From contig JAXLQJ010000024.1 of NCBI GenBank assembly GCA_046331705.1, forward strand, positions 1 through 64,000: a stretch of DNA of 64,000 nt, in the 5' to 3' direction. Position numbers and translations under genes: made by a program. This document shows, piece after piece, positions 34,904 through 43,799 of the stretch. Origin of the DNA: JADJOY01 sp046331705 [NCBI: bacterium] (lineage in GTDB: Bacteria > JADJOY01). The notes under the pieces were generated by a model that did no database searches, was not told where the DNA came from, and saw only the letters and a list, made by a program, of their open reading frames with translations. Numbering within the stretch: the first letter of the stretch is position 1; each line of letters starts with the position of its first letter.

Positions 34904-36709
34904 TCATCCTTGAACGCCGTCGAAGGTGGCGACGCTGTCGTTGGTGAGCTGGGCGGCGTTGGCTTCGTCGGTGTCCAGGTGGAGGTCGAGGGCGAAGCGA
35001 TCGGAGACGCGCACCACCACGTCGCCGAACACGGTCTCGCGATCGCCGTCGACGCGCACCCGAACCAGGGCGCCGTCCACCACGCCGAAGCGGCGCGCGT
35101 CGTCGGGGTGCATGTGTACGTGGCGGTGAGCGAGGATCACGCCCGAGTCGATCTTCACCTCGCCGCACGGGCCGCGGAGCGTGAGCCCCGGCGTGCCGTC
35201 GAGCTTCCCCGACTCGCGCAGCGGAGCGTCGATCCCGAGCACCCGTGCGTCGGTCTGCGCCAGCTCGACCTGGGTGCGCTCGCGCAGCGGATTGATGATC
35301 GCGACGTGGCGGATCTCGTGCTTCGGACCCACGAGGTCCACGGTCTCGCGGGTCACGTACTGGCCGGGCTGGGTCACCGGGCGACGCATCGTCAGCTCGT
35401 AGCCGGCACCGAAGAGCGCGTCGCAATGGGCGCGCGAGAGGTGTACGTGGCGCACGCTCACGCCCACCGGGATCGGCAGGCCCGCCACCGCGTGCCGCGC
35501 CGCCGTCGGACCGGCGACCGCGCGCGCCGCGTCACGGGCGATCATCAGCTCCTCGTTGGTCGCCACCACCAGCACGCGCGTGGGTGCTCGCTCCGCAGCC
35601 ACGTCCACGACGCCACCGTGCGCGCGCGCGTCGGCGCTCTCGTTGCGCTCCGCATCGAGCACGACCCCCATGTAGACGAGCGTCTCGCAGAGCGCCGCGC
35701 GCACTCCCGCGGCGTGCTCGCCGATCCCCCCCGAGAGCACGATCGCATCCACGCCGCCCAGCACCGCCGCGTAGCCGCCGACGTACTTGCGGAGGCGATG
35801 GACGAAGGAGTCGATCGCGAGCTGGGCACGCGCGTTGCCTTCGCTGGCGGCCTTCGCGAGGTCGCGAAAATCCGACGTCAGCCCCGAGACCCCGAGCAGC
35901 CCGGAGCGCTTGTTGAGCAGATCGTCGAGGTCGGCAGCGCTCATGCCGTCGCGCGCCAGCATCAGCGGCACGGCGGGATCGAGATCGCCGGCGCGCGTGC
36001 CCATCACCAAGCCCTCGAGCGGGGTCAGGCCCATGGAGGTCTCGACCGAGCGTCCACCGTCGATCGCGCACACGCTGGCGCCGCCGCCCAGGTGGCAGGT
36101 GATGAGCTTGAGCCGCGCGAGATCGGTGCGCAGGAACTCGGCGGCGCGCTGCGCCATGTAGGCATGCGACGGTCCGTGGAAGCCGTAGCGCCGGATCCCT
36201 CGTTCCAGATAGAGCGCGTAGGGCAGCGCGTAGAGAAACGCCTGCGGCGGCAGCTCGGCGTGGAACGCGGTGTCGAAGACCGCCACGTGCGCGGCGTTGG
36301 GCAGCGCCTCCTGCGCGGCCTCGATGCCGGCGAGGTTCCACGGGTTGTGCAGCGGCGCGTAGTGCGCGTAACCGCGGATGATCTCCTTCACCTCGTCGGT
36401 CACCAGCGTGGGTCGCACGAGCTTCTCGCCGCCGTGGACCACGCGATGACCCACGGCGCGGATCTCGCCGCCCTCCGCGAGCACCCCGCCTGCAGCGGCG
36501 AGCGCGCCGAGCACCACGTCGAGGGCGGCGCGAGCGTCGGGAACCGAGACGCGCGCGTCGAAACGCTGCTCGCCCACCTGCCAAACGTGGGTCGCCTCCG
36601 GCTTGCCCACGCGATCGACGATCCCCGAAGCGAGGGTCGCCTCGGTGTCCATGTCGAAGAGGTGGTACTTGACCGAGGTGCTGCCGACGTTGAGGACGAA
36701 GATCTTCAT
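34904..36709 (-). CDS. Acetate kinase-PduL phosphotransacylase fusion
   Basis: The 601-residue protein joins two enzymes of acetyl-phosphate metabolism. Residues 1 to about 400 are an acyl kinase of the AckA family: LNVGSTSVKYHLF, GHRVVHGGE, AVFDTAFHAELP (catalytic Asp), RRYGFHGPSHAYM, CHLGGGASV and GLTPLEGLVMGTRAGD. Residues from about 410 are a PduL-type phosphate acyltransferase: VGVSVRHVHLSR and VILAHRHVHMHPDDARRFGV with its zinc-binding histidines. Together they would convert acetyl-CoA plus ADP and phosphate to acetate, ATP and CoA (or the reverse), with channelled acetyl phosphate. The ATG overlaps the stop of the upstream exported-protein gene by 4 bases. No microcompartment-targeting peptide or shell gene is seen. 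Confidence 0.85.
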   Translation of the reverse strand: MKIFVLNVGSTSVKYHLFDMDTEATLASGIVDRVGKPEATHVWQVGEQRFDARVSVPDARAALDVVLGALAAAGGVLAEGGEIRAVGHRVVHGGEKLVRPTLVTDEVKEIIRGYAHYAPLHNPWNLAGIEAAQEALPNAAHVAVFDTAFHAELPPQAFLYALPYALYLERGIRRYGFHGPSHAYMAQRAAEFLRTDLARLKLITCHLGGGASVCAIDGGRSVETSMGLTPLEGLVMGTRAGDLDPAVPLMLARDGMSAADLDDLLNKRSGLLGVSGLTSDFRDLAKAASEGNARAQLAIDSFVHRLRKYVGGYAAVLGGVDAIVLSGGIGEHAAGVRAALCETLVYMGVVLDAERNESADARAHGGVVDVAAERAPTRVLVVATNEELMIARDAARAVAGPTAARHAVAGLPIPVGVSVRHVHLSRAHCDALFGAGYELTMRRPVTQPGQYVTRETVDLVGPKHEIRHVAIINPLRERTQVELAQTDARVLGIDAPLRESGKLDGTPGLTLRGPCGEVKIDSGVILAHRHVHMHPDDARRFGVVDGALVRVRVDGDRETVFGDVVVRVSDRFALDLHLDTDEANAAQLTNDSVATFDGVQG

Positions 36710-38196
36710 GGAGCGCTCGTTTTCGCCGGCGCGGGTGTGGCCGCATCGACCTCGCGAGCGACGATCGTCGCGGCGAGCGGTTGGCGCGTCATGGCGAGCC
36801 AGCGTGCTTCGTCGCCCGGCTGCCAGCGCGGCGGGAAGAGGTAGAAGACGCGCATCTGGTAATCGCCCGGGGCGAGCGGCATGAGATCGATCCGATACGT
36901 GAGCTCCCCGAGGGTACCGGGCGTGGACTCGGGAGGCTCCGGCGACGCGGCGTCGTCGTGAAGCTCGAGACGCGTCGCCGGCACCAGCGGCTTCGGTAGC
37001 TCCATCAGCCACAGGAACGTGCCGGGCGCGCCGGTGACGAGGTGCCAGGGCGGCTGGTGCGGATCGAGGTTGCGCTCGTCCTCGGTGGGCACGCCGTCGA
37101 TCCCGTGCCACGGGCTCGCGCCGTCGCCGCTCGGGCGGTAGTAGCGCATGCCCCTCGCGGCGTCGTTCAGATCCACCGCGGCCTTGAACCAAGCGGCGCT
37201 GGCGATGCTGGGGAAATCCACGGTCTGGTGGATCCGCGTGGGGGCCACGTGGAAGTCGCGGTAGTACGTGGCCTCGACGACGATGGTGGGCGCCACCGGG
37301 ATGCCGAGGAAGGAGAGCCGGTTCTTGACCTGGCGGATCGCGCGAACCGGGCCGTCGAGGTAAGCCGCGACCACGCTCGCCCACTCGTCCTCGTCGAAGC
37401 TCACCGAGAAGAAGAGCTTGGTCTCGATCGAGGTGCGCATCTTGAGGCGATCGACGAAGTCCTGACCGTTGCCGCCGGCGCTGGCGGGAATCGAGATGCT
37501 CGAGAAGAAGATCCGATCCTTCCCCGGCTCGTACTGCATCGTGTAGCTCGACGCGGTGATGGTCTCGGTCTCGGCGTCGTAGTGGACGTAGCGCTCGAGG
37601 CTGCGAGCGGGCGGGGGCGCCGCGTCGGCGAACGCGAGCAGATACGCGAAGCCCCGAGTGCCGTCGGCGGGGTCGCTCACCTCGATCTCGGCCACGCGCT
37701 CGGTGCCCGTCGGCCACGGCGAGGGCGCGGCTTCGGCGCCCACGGCGCCCCTCGAATCCTCGTTCCCTTCTCGCGCGTCCGCCGCGCCGACGACGCGCCC
37801 GCCACAATCGCTGGCCATGAGGACCAGCTCGTCGTGGCCGTCGAGGACGCCATTGCCCGCCTCCGGGTTTCGCTCGCGACCGCCCGGGTACACGAAGTTC
37901 GCGCCGTCGGCGGTCTTCTCGTCGATCTGGAACGGGATCGGCGCGAGCGCGCCGTCGTCCGTGAGCGCGAAGGCGCCCAGGCGGTCGAGCTTGCGCCCGT
38001 TCATCGCGCCGAGCTTCTCGGCGACGATCACCACCGGGTCCGGCACGCGATGAAGCGTGCTTCGCGACGCGGCCGCCGCAACCTGGGTCGAGAGCGCGAT
38101 CCCGACCGCCACCGAGACCAGCGCAGCAGCGCCCACCTGCAGCGACGCGCGCCCCCCTCGGGAGCCCTCCGTGTTGCCGGTGAACGCGAATCGCAT
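36706..38196 (-). CDS. Exported conserved protein of unknown function
   Basis: The 496-residue product has a signal peptide (LQVGAAALVSVAVGIALS then TQVAAAAS) and a beta-rich mature part with IPFQIDEKTADGANF, GVLDGHDELVLMASDCGGR and IVVEATYYRDFHVAPTRIH. The PIPFQIDE/LDxxDELVFMA pattern recurs in exported proteins of deltaproteobacteria, but no function is known to me. The start ATG at 38196 places the signal correctly. It overlaps the acetate kinase-PduL gene by 4 bases, an odd pairing of a periplasmic or surface protein with a cytoplasmic enzyme. Confidence 0.6.
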   Translation of the reverse strand: MRFAFTGNTEGSRGGRASLQVGAAALVSVAVGIALSTQVAAAASRSTLHRVPDPVVIVAEKLGAMNGRKLDRLGAFALTDDGALAPIPFQIDEKTADGANFVYPGGRERNPEAGNGVLDGHDELVLMASDCGGRVVGAADAREGNEDSRGAVGAEAAPSPWPTGTERVAEIEVSDPADGTRGFAYLLAFADAAPPPARSLERYVHYDAETETITASSYTMQYEPGKDRIFFSSISIPASAGGNGQDFVDRLKMRTSIETKLFFSVSFDEDEWASVVAAYLDGPVRAIRQVKNRLSFLGIPVAPTIVVEATYYRDFHVAPTRIHQTVDFPSIASAAWFKAAVDLNDAARGMRYYRPSGDGASPWHGIDGVPTEDERNLDPHQPPWHLVTGAPGTFLWLMELPKPLVPATRLELHDDAASPEPPESTPGTLGELTYRIDLMPLAPGDYQMRVFYLFPPRWQPGDEARWLAMTRQPLAATIVAREVDAATPAPAKTSAP

Positions 38197-38336
38197 CCGT
38201 GACCGCCCTCCCTCCGCGCGAGCGCGTCCAGCGGCGTTCGCGGCGCGCGCTCCCTCGGTGGCGCCCCATTCTGCACAGGCCGCGCGCCGACGCGAAGGAT
38301 CGCGCTCCGCGAGGTCGCGGACGGTGATGCGCCCCG

Positions 38337-39446
38337 TCACGGGATGCGAAGCGCCCGACGCAAGCTCGGGACGACCCACGCCGCGCGAAAGCGACGCAAG
38401 TTCGCGGGAAATCCGCCCCACCAGAACCGCGCCAGGTACGCGGCGAACGTGCCGGGATAGACGTCGGCGAACCAGGCGAGGTTCGCGGGGTCCTTGCGCG
38501 GCGCAGCGAGCAGCGCCAGTGCCTGGCTGCGATCGCGGTGCCGAACCAAGCCGCCGTACGCGGCAAGTGCCGCCGTCACGCGCGGAGCTCGCGCGCAAGC
38601 CGCCATCCCGTCGAGCACCACGACGAGCACGTTGACCGAGATGGCGAGCAGATTCTCGTTCGTGCGTTGCGCGAAGAACGTGGGCCAATCCAAGGTCGCG
38701 TCGACGTCCTCGAGGAGACGAACGAGGTCCACCAGCTGCTTGAGACGCGCCATCCCCTGACCAAGATCCTCGTAGAGTCCCAGCAAGAGCAGCACCAGCG
38801 CGTGCTCGTCCGAGAGTGTCCGCACCGGCTCGCCGGCGATCGTCACGTCGCGCGCCGCGGCCCAGAGCGAGTCCTCGCGCAAGCGAAAGGCGGGCGCGTC
38901 CCGCAAGCAGCGGTGGATGTCCACCTTGGCCGAGCCGCGCACCAGCGTGTCGGAGTGGAGGTCGTAGTCGGTGCGCCGCAGGCCGCGCATGGCCAGCACT
39001 GCGCGCGCCCGCCGCGCGTCCCGCCGCCGCACCAGCACGTCGACGTCGAACTGGGGGCGGCGATCGATGCCTCCGTAGAATCGCTCGGCGAAGCACAGTC
39101 CCTTGAGCAGCAACACGTCGATGCCCACCTCTGCCAGGGCGCCGCGGACCTCGACGAAGAGCGCGAGCAGCTCCTCGGGAGTGGCGCGCTGCACGGGCTG
39201 CGCCGCCGCGAGCGCCGCGACGATCGCCGGATCGAGTGTGCTGGTGTCGCCCAGATCGGCGAGCGCGCGCCTCACGAACCCCACCAGATGATGGGCCCGG
39301 AGCGCGCGGGCAACCGCTTCCGGCGGCTCGCGGAGCGCGCCCACGGCCACCAGCACCGCGCGCGGATCGCCCGCGGCGATGCCGCGTGCGACCTCGACGT
39401 AGCCGGCGATCGACCCAGTCGCGAGACCGACGGATTCGGCGGTCAC
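38337..39446 (-). CDS. Nucleotidyltransferase family protein (PF14907 type)
   Basis: The 369-residue product carries the signature of the uncharacterised NTP_transf_5 group: LLLKGLCFAERFYGG followed by RRPQFDVDVLVRRRDA, where D-x-D supplies metal ligands, and KVDIH further on. The C-terminal half is helical. Members occur in lasso-peptide and polysaccharide clusters, where they accompany HprK-like kinases. The GTG at 39446 forms a GTGA overlap with the kinase gene upstream. It is the last gene of a three-gene coupled unit. Confidence 0.75.
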   Translation of the reverse strand: MTAESVGLATGSIAGYVEVARGIAAGDPRAVLVAVGALREPPEAVARALRAHHLVGFVRRALADLGDTSTLDPAIVAALAAAQPVQRATPEELLALFVEVRGALAEVGIDVLLLKGLCFAERFYGGIDRRPQFDVDVLVRRRDARRARAVLAMRGLRRTDYDLHSDTLVRGSAKVDIHRCLRDAPAFRLREDSLWAAARDVTIAGEPVRTLSDEHALVLLLLGLYEDLGQGMARLKQLVDLVRLLEDVDATLDWPTFFAQRTNENLLAISVNVLVVVLDGMAACARAPRVTAALAAYGGLVRHRDRSQALALLAAPRKDPANLAWFADVYPGTFAAYLARFWWGGFPANLRRFRAAWVVPSLRRALRIP

Positions 39447-40639
39447 GCGAACGCCTCGTCGGCGAGCGCGCGCCAGACCGACGGCTCGTCGTAGGCACCT
39501 GGCGCGAGCTGGCATTCCACGCTCGGAACCGACGCCGCCAGGCGGCGGATGCGCTCGTCGAGCGCAGGCGGCCCGCCGCCGTCGATCGGCGCCAGACCGC
39601 TCGGACCCGACCCGTTCGCGAGCAAGCCGGTCTCACGCAGGAGACGCGCCGCCTCCTCCGCCGCGAGCGCACGCAGCAGGAAACGTCGCGCGCCTGCCAG
39701 TCGTTCGTGAACCGACGGGAACACGATGCGCGCGATCGGACCGCCGGCGACGGGCTCGACCCCGAGCAGCGCGCAGAGTTGCGCGGGCGTGAGTCCCGGG
39801 GGCCAGATCTCGCCCGCCGCCTCCGCGCGTTGGCCCGCGCGAGCGTGGGCGCGAGCCTCGGCGACGGTGGTGGTGTAATGCCATGCACCCGAGGCCAGCG
39901 CGGACCCGAGACCACCGGCCCACGCGAGCGAGCCCTCGCGAACCCCGACGATGCTCGGCATGCCGCGCGCGTGCGCTGCGAGGCGCGCGTGCGCCGCGCC
40001 CGCGAGCTCGACCATGACCCGATCGTTGGCGACGTAGCGCGCGCCGTGTCCCACGAGCGCGTGGAGCAGGAGCGACGACTTCCCGGCGCGCTTGGGGCCG
40101 ACGAAGAGCGTGACGCCCGAGCGCCCCTGGACCGCCGCGGCATGCAGCGGCAACCAGCCGGCGGCGATGGCGCCCTCGGACGCGAGCTCGCGAACCACGC
40201 GAAACGCCGCGAGCCGAGCCCCCGGACGATCGCAGGCGGAGACGATTCGGAACACGGGGCCGCCGCCGGTCCGCTCCACCGCCAGCGAGACCCGCCCAGC
40301 CACGTCGAGCGCGCGCTCGCCGCCGTCGGCGCCACGAAAGACCGGCCACAGCACCGGCGCGCGATCGAGCTGGAAGCACACGCGCTCGCGGCCCGTGGGC
40401 GTGGCGCCGTCGATCCAGCGCTCGAGCCCGGGCGCATCGATCGCGACCTCGATGGAGGCCGCCGTCTTCGCCGCGATCGGCGGGCTCGCGACGTCGAACC
40501 AAGGGCTCAGGAACTCCACCAGCCAGTCGAGGAGGGCGGCACCGTCGGCGCGGACGCAGAGCGCGCTCGCGCCGAACGAAAGCACGCGCTCGTGCGACGC
40601 CGGCGACGCATCGACCATCGGATCGCGCGCTTCGTTCAC
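39443..40639 (-). CDS. HprK-related P-loop kinase
   Basis: The 398-residue product has a Walker A, FVGPKRAGKSSLLLHAL, embedded in the HprK-like context LPLHAAAVQGRSGVTLF before it and ARYVANDRVMVELAG after it, plus an N-terminal beta-rich domain. In lasso-peptide clusters related kinases phosphorylate a peptide; in other places the substrate is unknown. The GTG at 40639 overlaps the ATP-grasp stop (GTGA), and its own stop overlaps the nucleotidyltransferase GTG in the same way, so all three proteins are likely made in fixed proportion. Confidence 0.7.
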   Translation of the reverse strand: MNEARDPMVDASPASHERVLSFGASALCVRADGAALLDWLVEFLSPWFDVASPPIAAKTAASIEVAIDAPGLERWIDGATPTGRERVCFQLDRAPVLWPVFRGADGGERALDVAGRVSLAVERTGGGPVFRIVSACDRPGARLAAFRVVRELASEGAIAAGWLPLHAAAVQGRSGVTLFVGPKRAGKSSLLLHALVGHGARYVANDRVMVELAGAAHARLAAHARGMPSIVGVREGSLAWAGGLGSALASGAWHYTTTVAEARAHARAGQRAEAAGEIWPPGLTPAQLCALLGVEPVAGGPIARIVFPSVHERLAGARRFLLRALAAEEAARLLRETGLLANGSGPSGLAPIDGGGPPALDERIRRLAASVPSVECQLAPGAYDEPSVWRALADEAFA

Positions 40640-41466
40640 GATCGGTCCGGGAACTTCTCGCACCACAGCCGCTCGAAGAGCTCCACGGCCACCTCGGTGA
40701 AGCCATCTCCGCCGCCCGGCGTCGACGAGAACTCGCCGAAGACCCAACCCCTCTCCGTGGAATAGAAATCCGCGCGCATGTACGTGCCGATCGCCGTGCC
40801 GAGGACGCTCGCGAGCCGCACCAGCTCCGCGAGGTGCGGGGGCCGGTCGAGCGCCTGTCCCGGAGGATGGATCGTTCGAAACGGCGGCGGCAGCATTCGC
40901 CATTCGGAGTCGTACACGGTCTGCTCCTGCGACTTCGGGCCGTGACGTCTCACCACCTCGATCGCCGCGACGGTATCGCCGAAGACGTGGCAGCGGTATT
41001 CGAGCGGCAACGCGCCGCCCGCGCCGGCGAACTCCTCGACCACGAGCGGCCAGCGCGCGATCCGGCCGTGCATCGCAAGGGCCTGGGCACGAAGGTCGGC
41101 GTGCGTGCGTCGCGCTCCGCACATGAGCTCGACGCCATCGCTCACGGCGAGCACGCCGCCGCACGCAGCGCCCACGACCGGCTTGATGACGTAATGCCTC
41201 GGCAGCGCATCGAGCGGGATGCGCTCGGGACGCCGCCCCATCCACAGCACCGCCGGCAGGCGACAACCGTGGTGCGCGGCGAACGCACGCGCGTTGAGCT
41301 TGTTGGTCAGCGCGCGTGGCCAGAGCTCGCAGCAACGCCACGCGGCGAGCGGCTCGGCGGCGTCGCGCACGCGCTCGAGCTCACGCAACCGGTGCAGCCT
41401 GGCGAGGAGCGGCTTGCGCTTCCCCCACCAGATCTCGTGGCGCGAGCGGATGCGCTGCCAGTCCAC
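40636..41466 (-). CDS. TupA-like ATP-grasp protein
   Basis: The 276-residue protein has the ATP-grasp elements HYVIKPVVGAACGGVLAV (nucleotide lysine), PLVVEEFAG, and the terminal MRADFYSTERGWVFGEFSST with metal-binding acidic residues, characteristic of the TupA-like group named after teichuronopeptide synthesis. ATP-grasp enzymes join a carboxylate to an amine or thiol through an acyl phosphate. The GTG at 41466 is used (GAGAG lies upstream); earlier starts are possible. It heads the three-gene unit with the HprK-like kinase and nucleotidyltransferase and is divergent from an APH-like kinase gene. Confidence 0.7.
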   Translation of the reverse strand: MDWQRIRSRHEIWWGKRKPLLARLHRLRELERVRDAAEPLAAWRCCELWPRALTNKLNARAFAAHHGCRLPAVLWMGRRPERIPLDALPRHYVIKPVVGAACGGVLAVSDGVELMCGARRTHADLRAQALAMHGRIARWPLVVEEFAGAGGALPLEYRCHVFGDTVAAIEVVRRHGPKSQEQTVYDSEWRMLPPPFRTIHPPGQALDRPPHLAELVRLASVLGTAIGTYMRADFYSTERGWVFGEFSSTPGGGDGFTEVAVELFERLWCEKFPDRS

Positions 41467-41629
41467 GGCGGCTCTCGAGATCGCTGGCGCGGCGGTGGAG
41501 CGATGGCCCCGTGACCCGACCCCAGCGCGCGAGTCATACCCGAAGCGCGCACGCGGCGTCAGGGTGGCTGGGGCGCGGCTCGCGACCAGTTGACGCGACC
41601 CCCGCCGAGCCCCCAGGGTGGGCGGCGAG

Positions 41630-42556
41630 ATGGCGGACGCGAACCTCGCCTTCATTCTCGACGCCGTGCGTGCAGCGCTCGCGCGACGCGGCTGGGCGCC
41701 GAGCGAGATCTCGGTCCTCTCGCCGCCGAGCGCCCGCAAGCGCGGGCGCGCCACGTTTCGCGTGGCGCTGGCCGAGGGTGGCACCGTCGAGGCTGTGAAG
41801 GCGCGCTGGCTCGAATCGAGCGCGGAGGCAGCGCGACTCTTCGCGATTCGCGCCACGCTCGACGATGCGTTCGCGCCGCCGATCGTCGCCGACGATCGGT
41901 TGCTGCTCGAGGTGTGGATCGAGGGCGCGCGCGTCGCGGCGCTCGGCGGCGATCCGACCTCCGGCGCCATCGCCGAGGAGGCGGGTGCGATCCTGGGGCG
42001 CTTGCACGCGCACCCGATCGACGCCGCACCCGCGCACAGCTCCACCGCGCGCTGGCGGCACGATGCCGAGTCCGATCTCGCCGCGCTGAGCGCCGCGGGT
42101 CGGCTCACGCGCTCGGACGTCGCAGTGCTCGCCGCGACCCTCGCCGCCAACGATCCGCGCCACACCGCCCTCGCCCTCGTCCACCGGGACTTCTGCGGCG
42201 AGAACATCGTGCGCGACGCGCGGGATCGGTTGCGCGTGATCGACAACGAATGGCTCGAGGTCGGCCCCGCCGGCTTCGATCTGGGACGCAGCCAGTGCCG
42301 CTGGCCGATGGACGCGAGGACGTGGCGCCGATTCCTCGCGGGCTATGCGAGCGCAACCCCGCTCGACGAGCCATCGCTCGCCTTCTGGCAGGTCGTGGCT
42401 GCTCTCTGGAGCGCGCGCATCCGGCTCGGCTCGCCGCACGTGGCGGAGCCGCTCGCGGTGGTCCAGCAATTGGCGCGCGAGGCTTCCGCCGCAGGGCGCT
42501 CGCGCACGAGGCGAAGCGGCGGCAGCGCCCGCTCGACCGGCGAACATGGCGCGTGA
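41630..42556 (+). CDS. Aminoglycoside-phosphotransferase-fold kinase
   Basis: The 308-residue product has the kinase fold of the APH/choline-kinase superfamily: an N-lobe (ATFRVALAEGGTVEAVKARW), the catalytic loop LVHRDFCGENIV (H-x-D...N) and the metal site VIDNEW. Small-molecule phosphorylation is expected; resistance is not implied. The ATG at 41630 follows GGGCGGCGAG. The 163 bases to the divergent ATP-grasp gene should hold two promoters. Its 3' end overlaps the glycosyltransferase ATG by 11 bases. Confidence 0.7.
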   Translation: MADANLAFILDAVRAALARRGWAPSEISVLSPPSARKRGRATFRVALAEGGTVEAVKARWLESSAEAARLFAIRATLDDAFAPPIVADDRLLLEVWIEGARVAALGGDPTSGAIAEEAGAILGRLHAHPIDAAPAHSSTARWRHDAESDLAALSAAGRLTRSDVAVLAATLAANDPRHTALALVHRDFCGENIVRDARDRLRVIDNEWLEVGPAGFDLGRSQCRWPMDARTWRRFLAGYASATPLDEPSLAFWQVVAALWSARIRLGSPHVAEPLAVVQQLAREASAAGRSRTRRSGGSARSTGEHGA

Positions 42557-43799
42557 CGCGATCGTGGTGCTCTGCATGCCCGAGCGCGGGCATCTGCACC
42601 GCCTGCTGCCGGTCGTCGAAGGCCTCGCGGCGCGTGGGCGCACCGTTCGGGCGCTCACCGACGCGCGCTTCCAGGCCGACGTGGAGCGCGCGGGCGCCAC
42701 CTTTCAGGATCTCTTCGCGAGCTTTCCCGTGGAGGCGGCGGACGCCGAGTCGCGACCGGTTCCGAGCCGCTACGTGAGCTTCGCGGGCCACTACGCGGAC
42801 GCGATCACGGACTGGATCGCCGCGCGCGATCCCGCGCTGATCGTCTACGACACGTTCGCGGTCGTGGCCCCCATCGTGGGACGGCGGCTGGGCGTGCCGT
42901 ACGTGAACTTCTGCGCGGGCCACGCGTTCGAGCCGGTGCGCACGGTCGCCGCGCTGCGCGCCGACGGACGCGCCGCCACCTCCGCGGCCTGCTGGCGCGC
43001 CATCGAGGTGCTTCGCACGCGGCACGGCATGCCCGGCGCCAATCCGTTCTCCTACGTCGAAGCGCTGAGCCCGCACCTCAACCTCTACGGCGAGCCCGAG
43101 CCCTTCCTGCGGGCGGCCGATCGTTCGGCGTTCGAGCCGCTGGCGTTCTTCGGCTCGCTCGACTCGCGGGCGCTGCGCGACGCGAGCGCCGCCGCGACGC
43201 ACGCCGAGCCGCGCGCCAGGCCGCGGATCTACGCCTCGTTCGGCACCGTGGTCTGGCGCTACTTCCGCGCCGAGGCACTCGCCGCTTTCGAGGTCCTCGC
43301 CGACGCGACCGGGTCGCTCGGGGTCGAGCTGCTCGTCTCGACCGGCGGGCAAGAGCTCATGGCCGCCGAGCACGAGCGTCTGGCGCGGCCACACGCGCGC
43401 GTGGAGCGCTACGTCGAGCAATGGCGCGTGCTCGCCGACACCGACGTCTTCGTGACCCACCAGGGCCTCAACTCGACCCACGAAGCGATCTTCCACGGCG
43501 TGCCGATGCTCTCGTATCCGTTCTTCGCCGATCAGCCCGCGCTGGCCGCGCGCTGCGCGGAGCTGGGGCTCGCGCTGCCGCTCGCGAGCGGGCCGCGGGC
43601 GCCGCTCACCCGCGACGGCGTGTGCGAGGCGCTCGAACGGGTTCGCGCCGAGCGCAGCCACTTCGCCGCCCGCCTCGCCGAAGCGCGCGGCTGGGAGCTC
43701 GCCACCATCGCCGGGCGCGCGGCGGTGCTGGACCGCATCGAGGCGCTGGCGGACGGCGCGCGGCGGATCCCCCGCCCGCGCACCCGGCCAATCGCATGA
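42546..43799 (+). CDS. GT1-family (UGT/MGT-type) glycosyltransferase
   Basis: The 417-residue protein shows the two Rossmann halves of a GT-B enzyme. The N-terminal half has PERGHLHRLLPVVEGLAARG and LIVYDTFAVVAPIVGRRLG. The C-terminal nucleotide-sugar site reads YASFGTVVW, YVEQWRVLADTDVFVTHQGL and GVPMLSYPFFADQPALAARC. Such enzymes glycosylate lipids, polyketides or other small acceptors with UDP/dTDP-sugars. It sits between an APH-like kinase and a GT-A-like protein with overlapping ends, suggesting a shared small-molecule or glycolipid pathway. Confidence 0.85.
   Translation: MARDAIVVLCMPERGHLHRLLPVVEGLAARGRTVRALTDARFQADVERAGATFQDLFASFPVEAADAESRPVPSRYVSFAGHYADAITDWIAARDPALIVYDTFAVVAPIVGRRLGVPYVNFCAGHAFEPVRTVAALRADGRAATSAACWRAIEVLRTRHGMPGANPFSYVEALSPHLNLYGEPEPFLRAADRSAFEPLAFFGSLDSRALRDASAAATHAEPRARPRIYASFGTVVWRYFRAEALAAFEVLADATGSLGVELLVSTGGQELMAAEHERLARPHARVERYVEQWRVLADTDVFVTHQGLNSTHEAIFHGVPMLSYPFFADQPALAARCAELGLALPLASGPRAPLTRDGVCEALERVRAERSHFAARLAEARGWELATIAGRAAVLDRIEALADGARRIPRPRTRPIA

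Noticed and set aside
32069-36844. 1591-codon plus-strand frame
   Set aside because: It spans the antisense of three unrelated genes with clear family motifs, including the acetate kinase-PduL fusion, and has no recognisable domain.
38337-41466. Lasso-peptide cluster
   Set aside because: HprK-like kinase and PF14907 nucleotidyltransferase are present, but no asparagine-synthetase-like cyclase, B1/B2 leader-binding or peptidase protein, or precursor was seen, so a lasso assignment is not supported.
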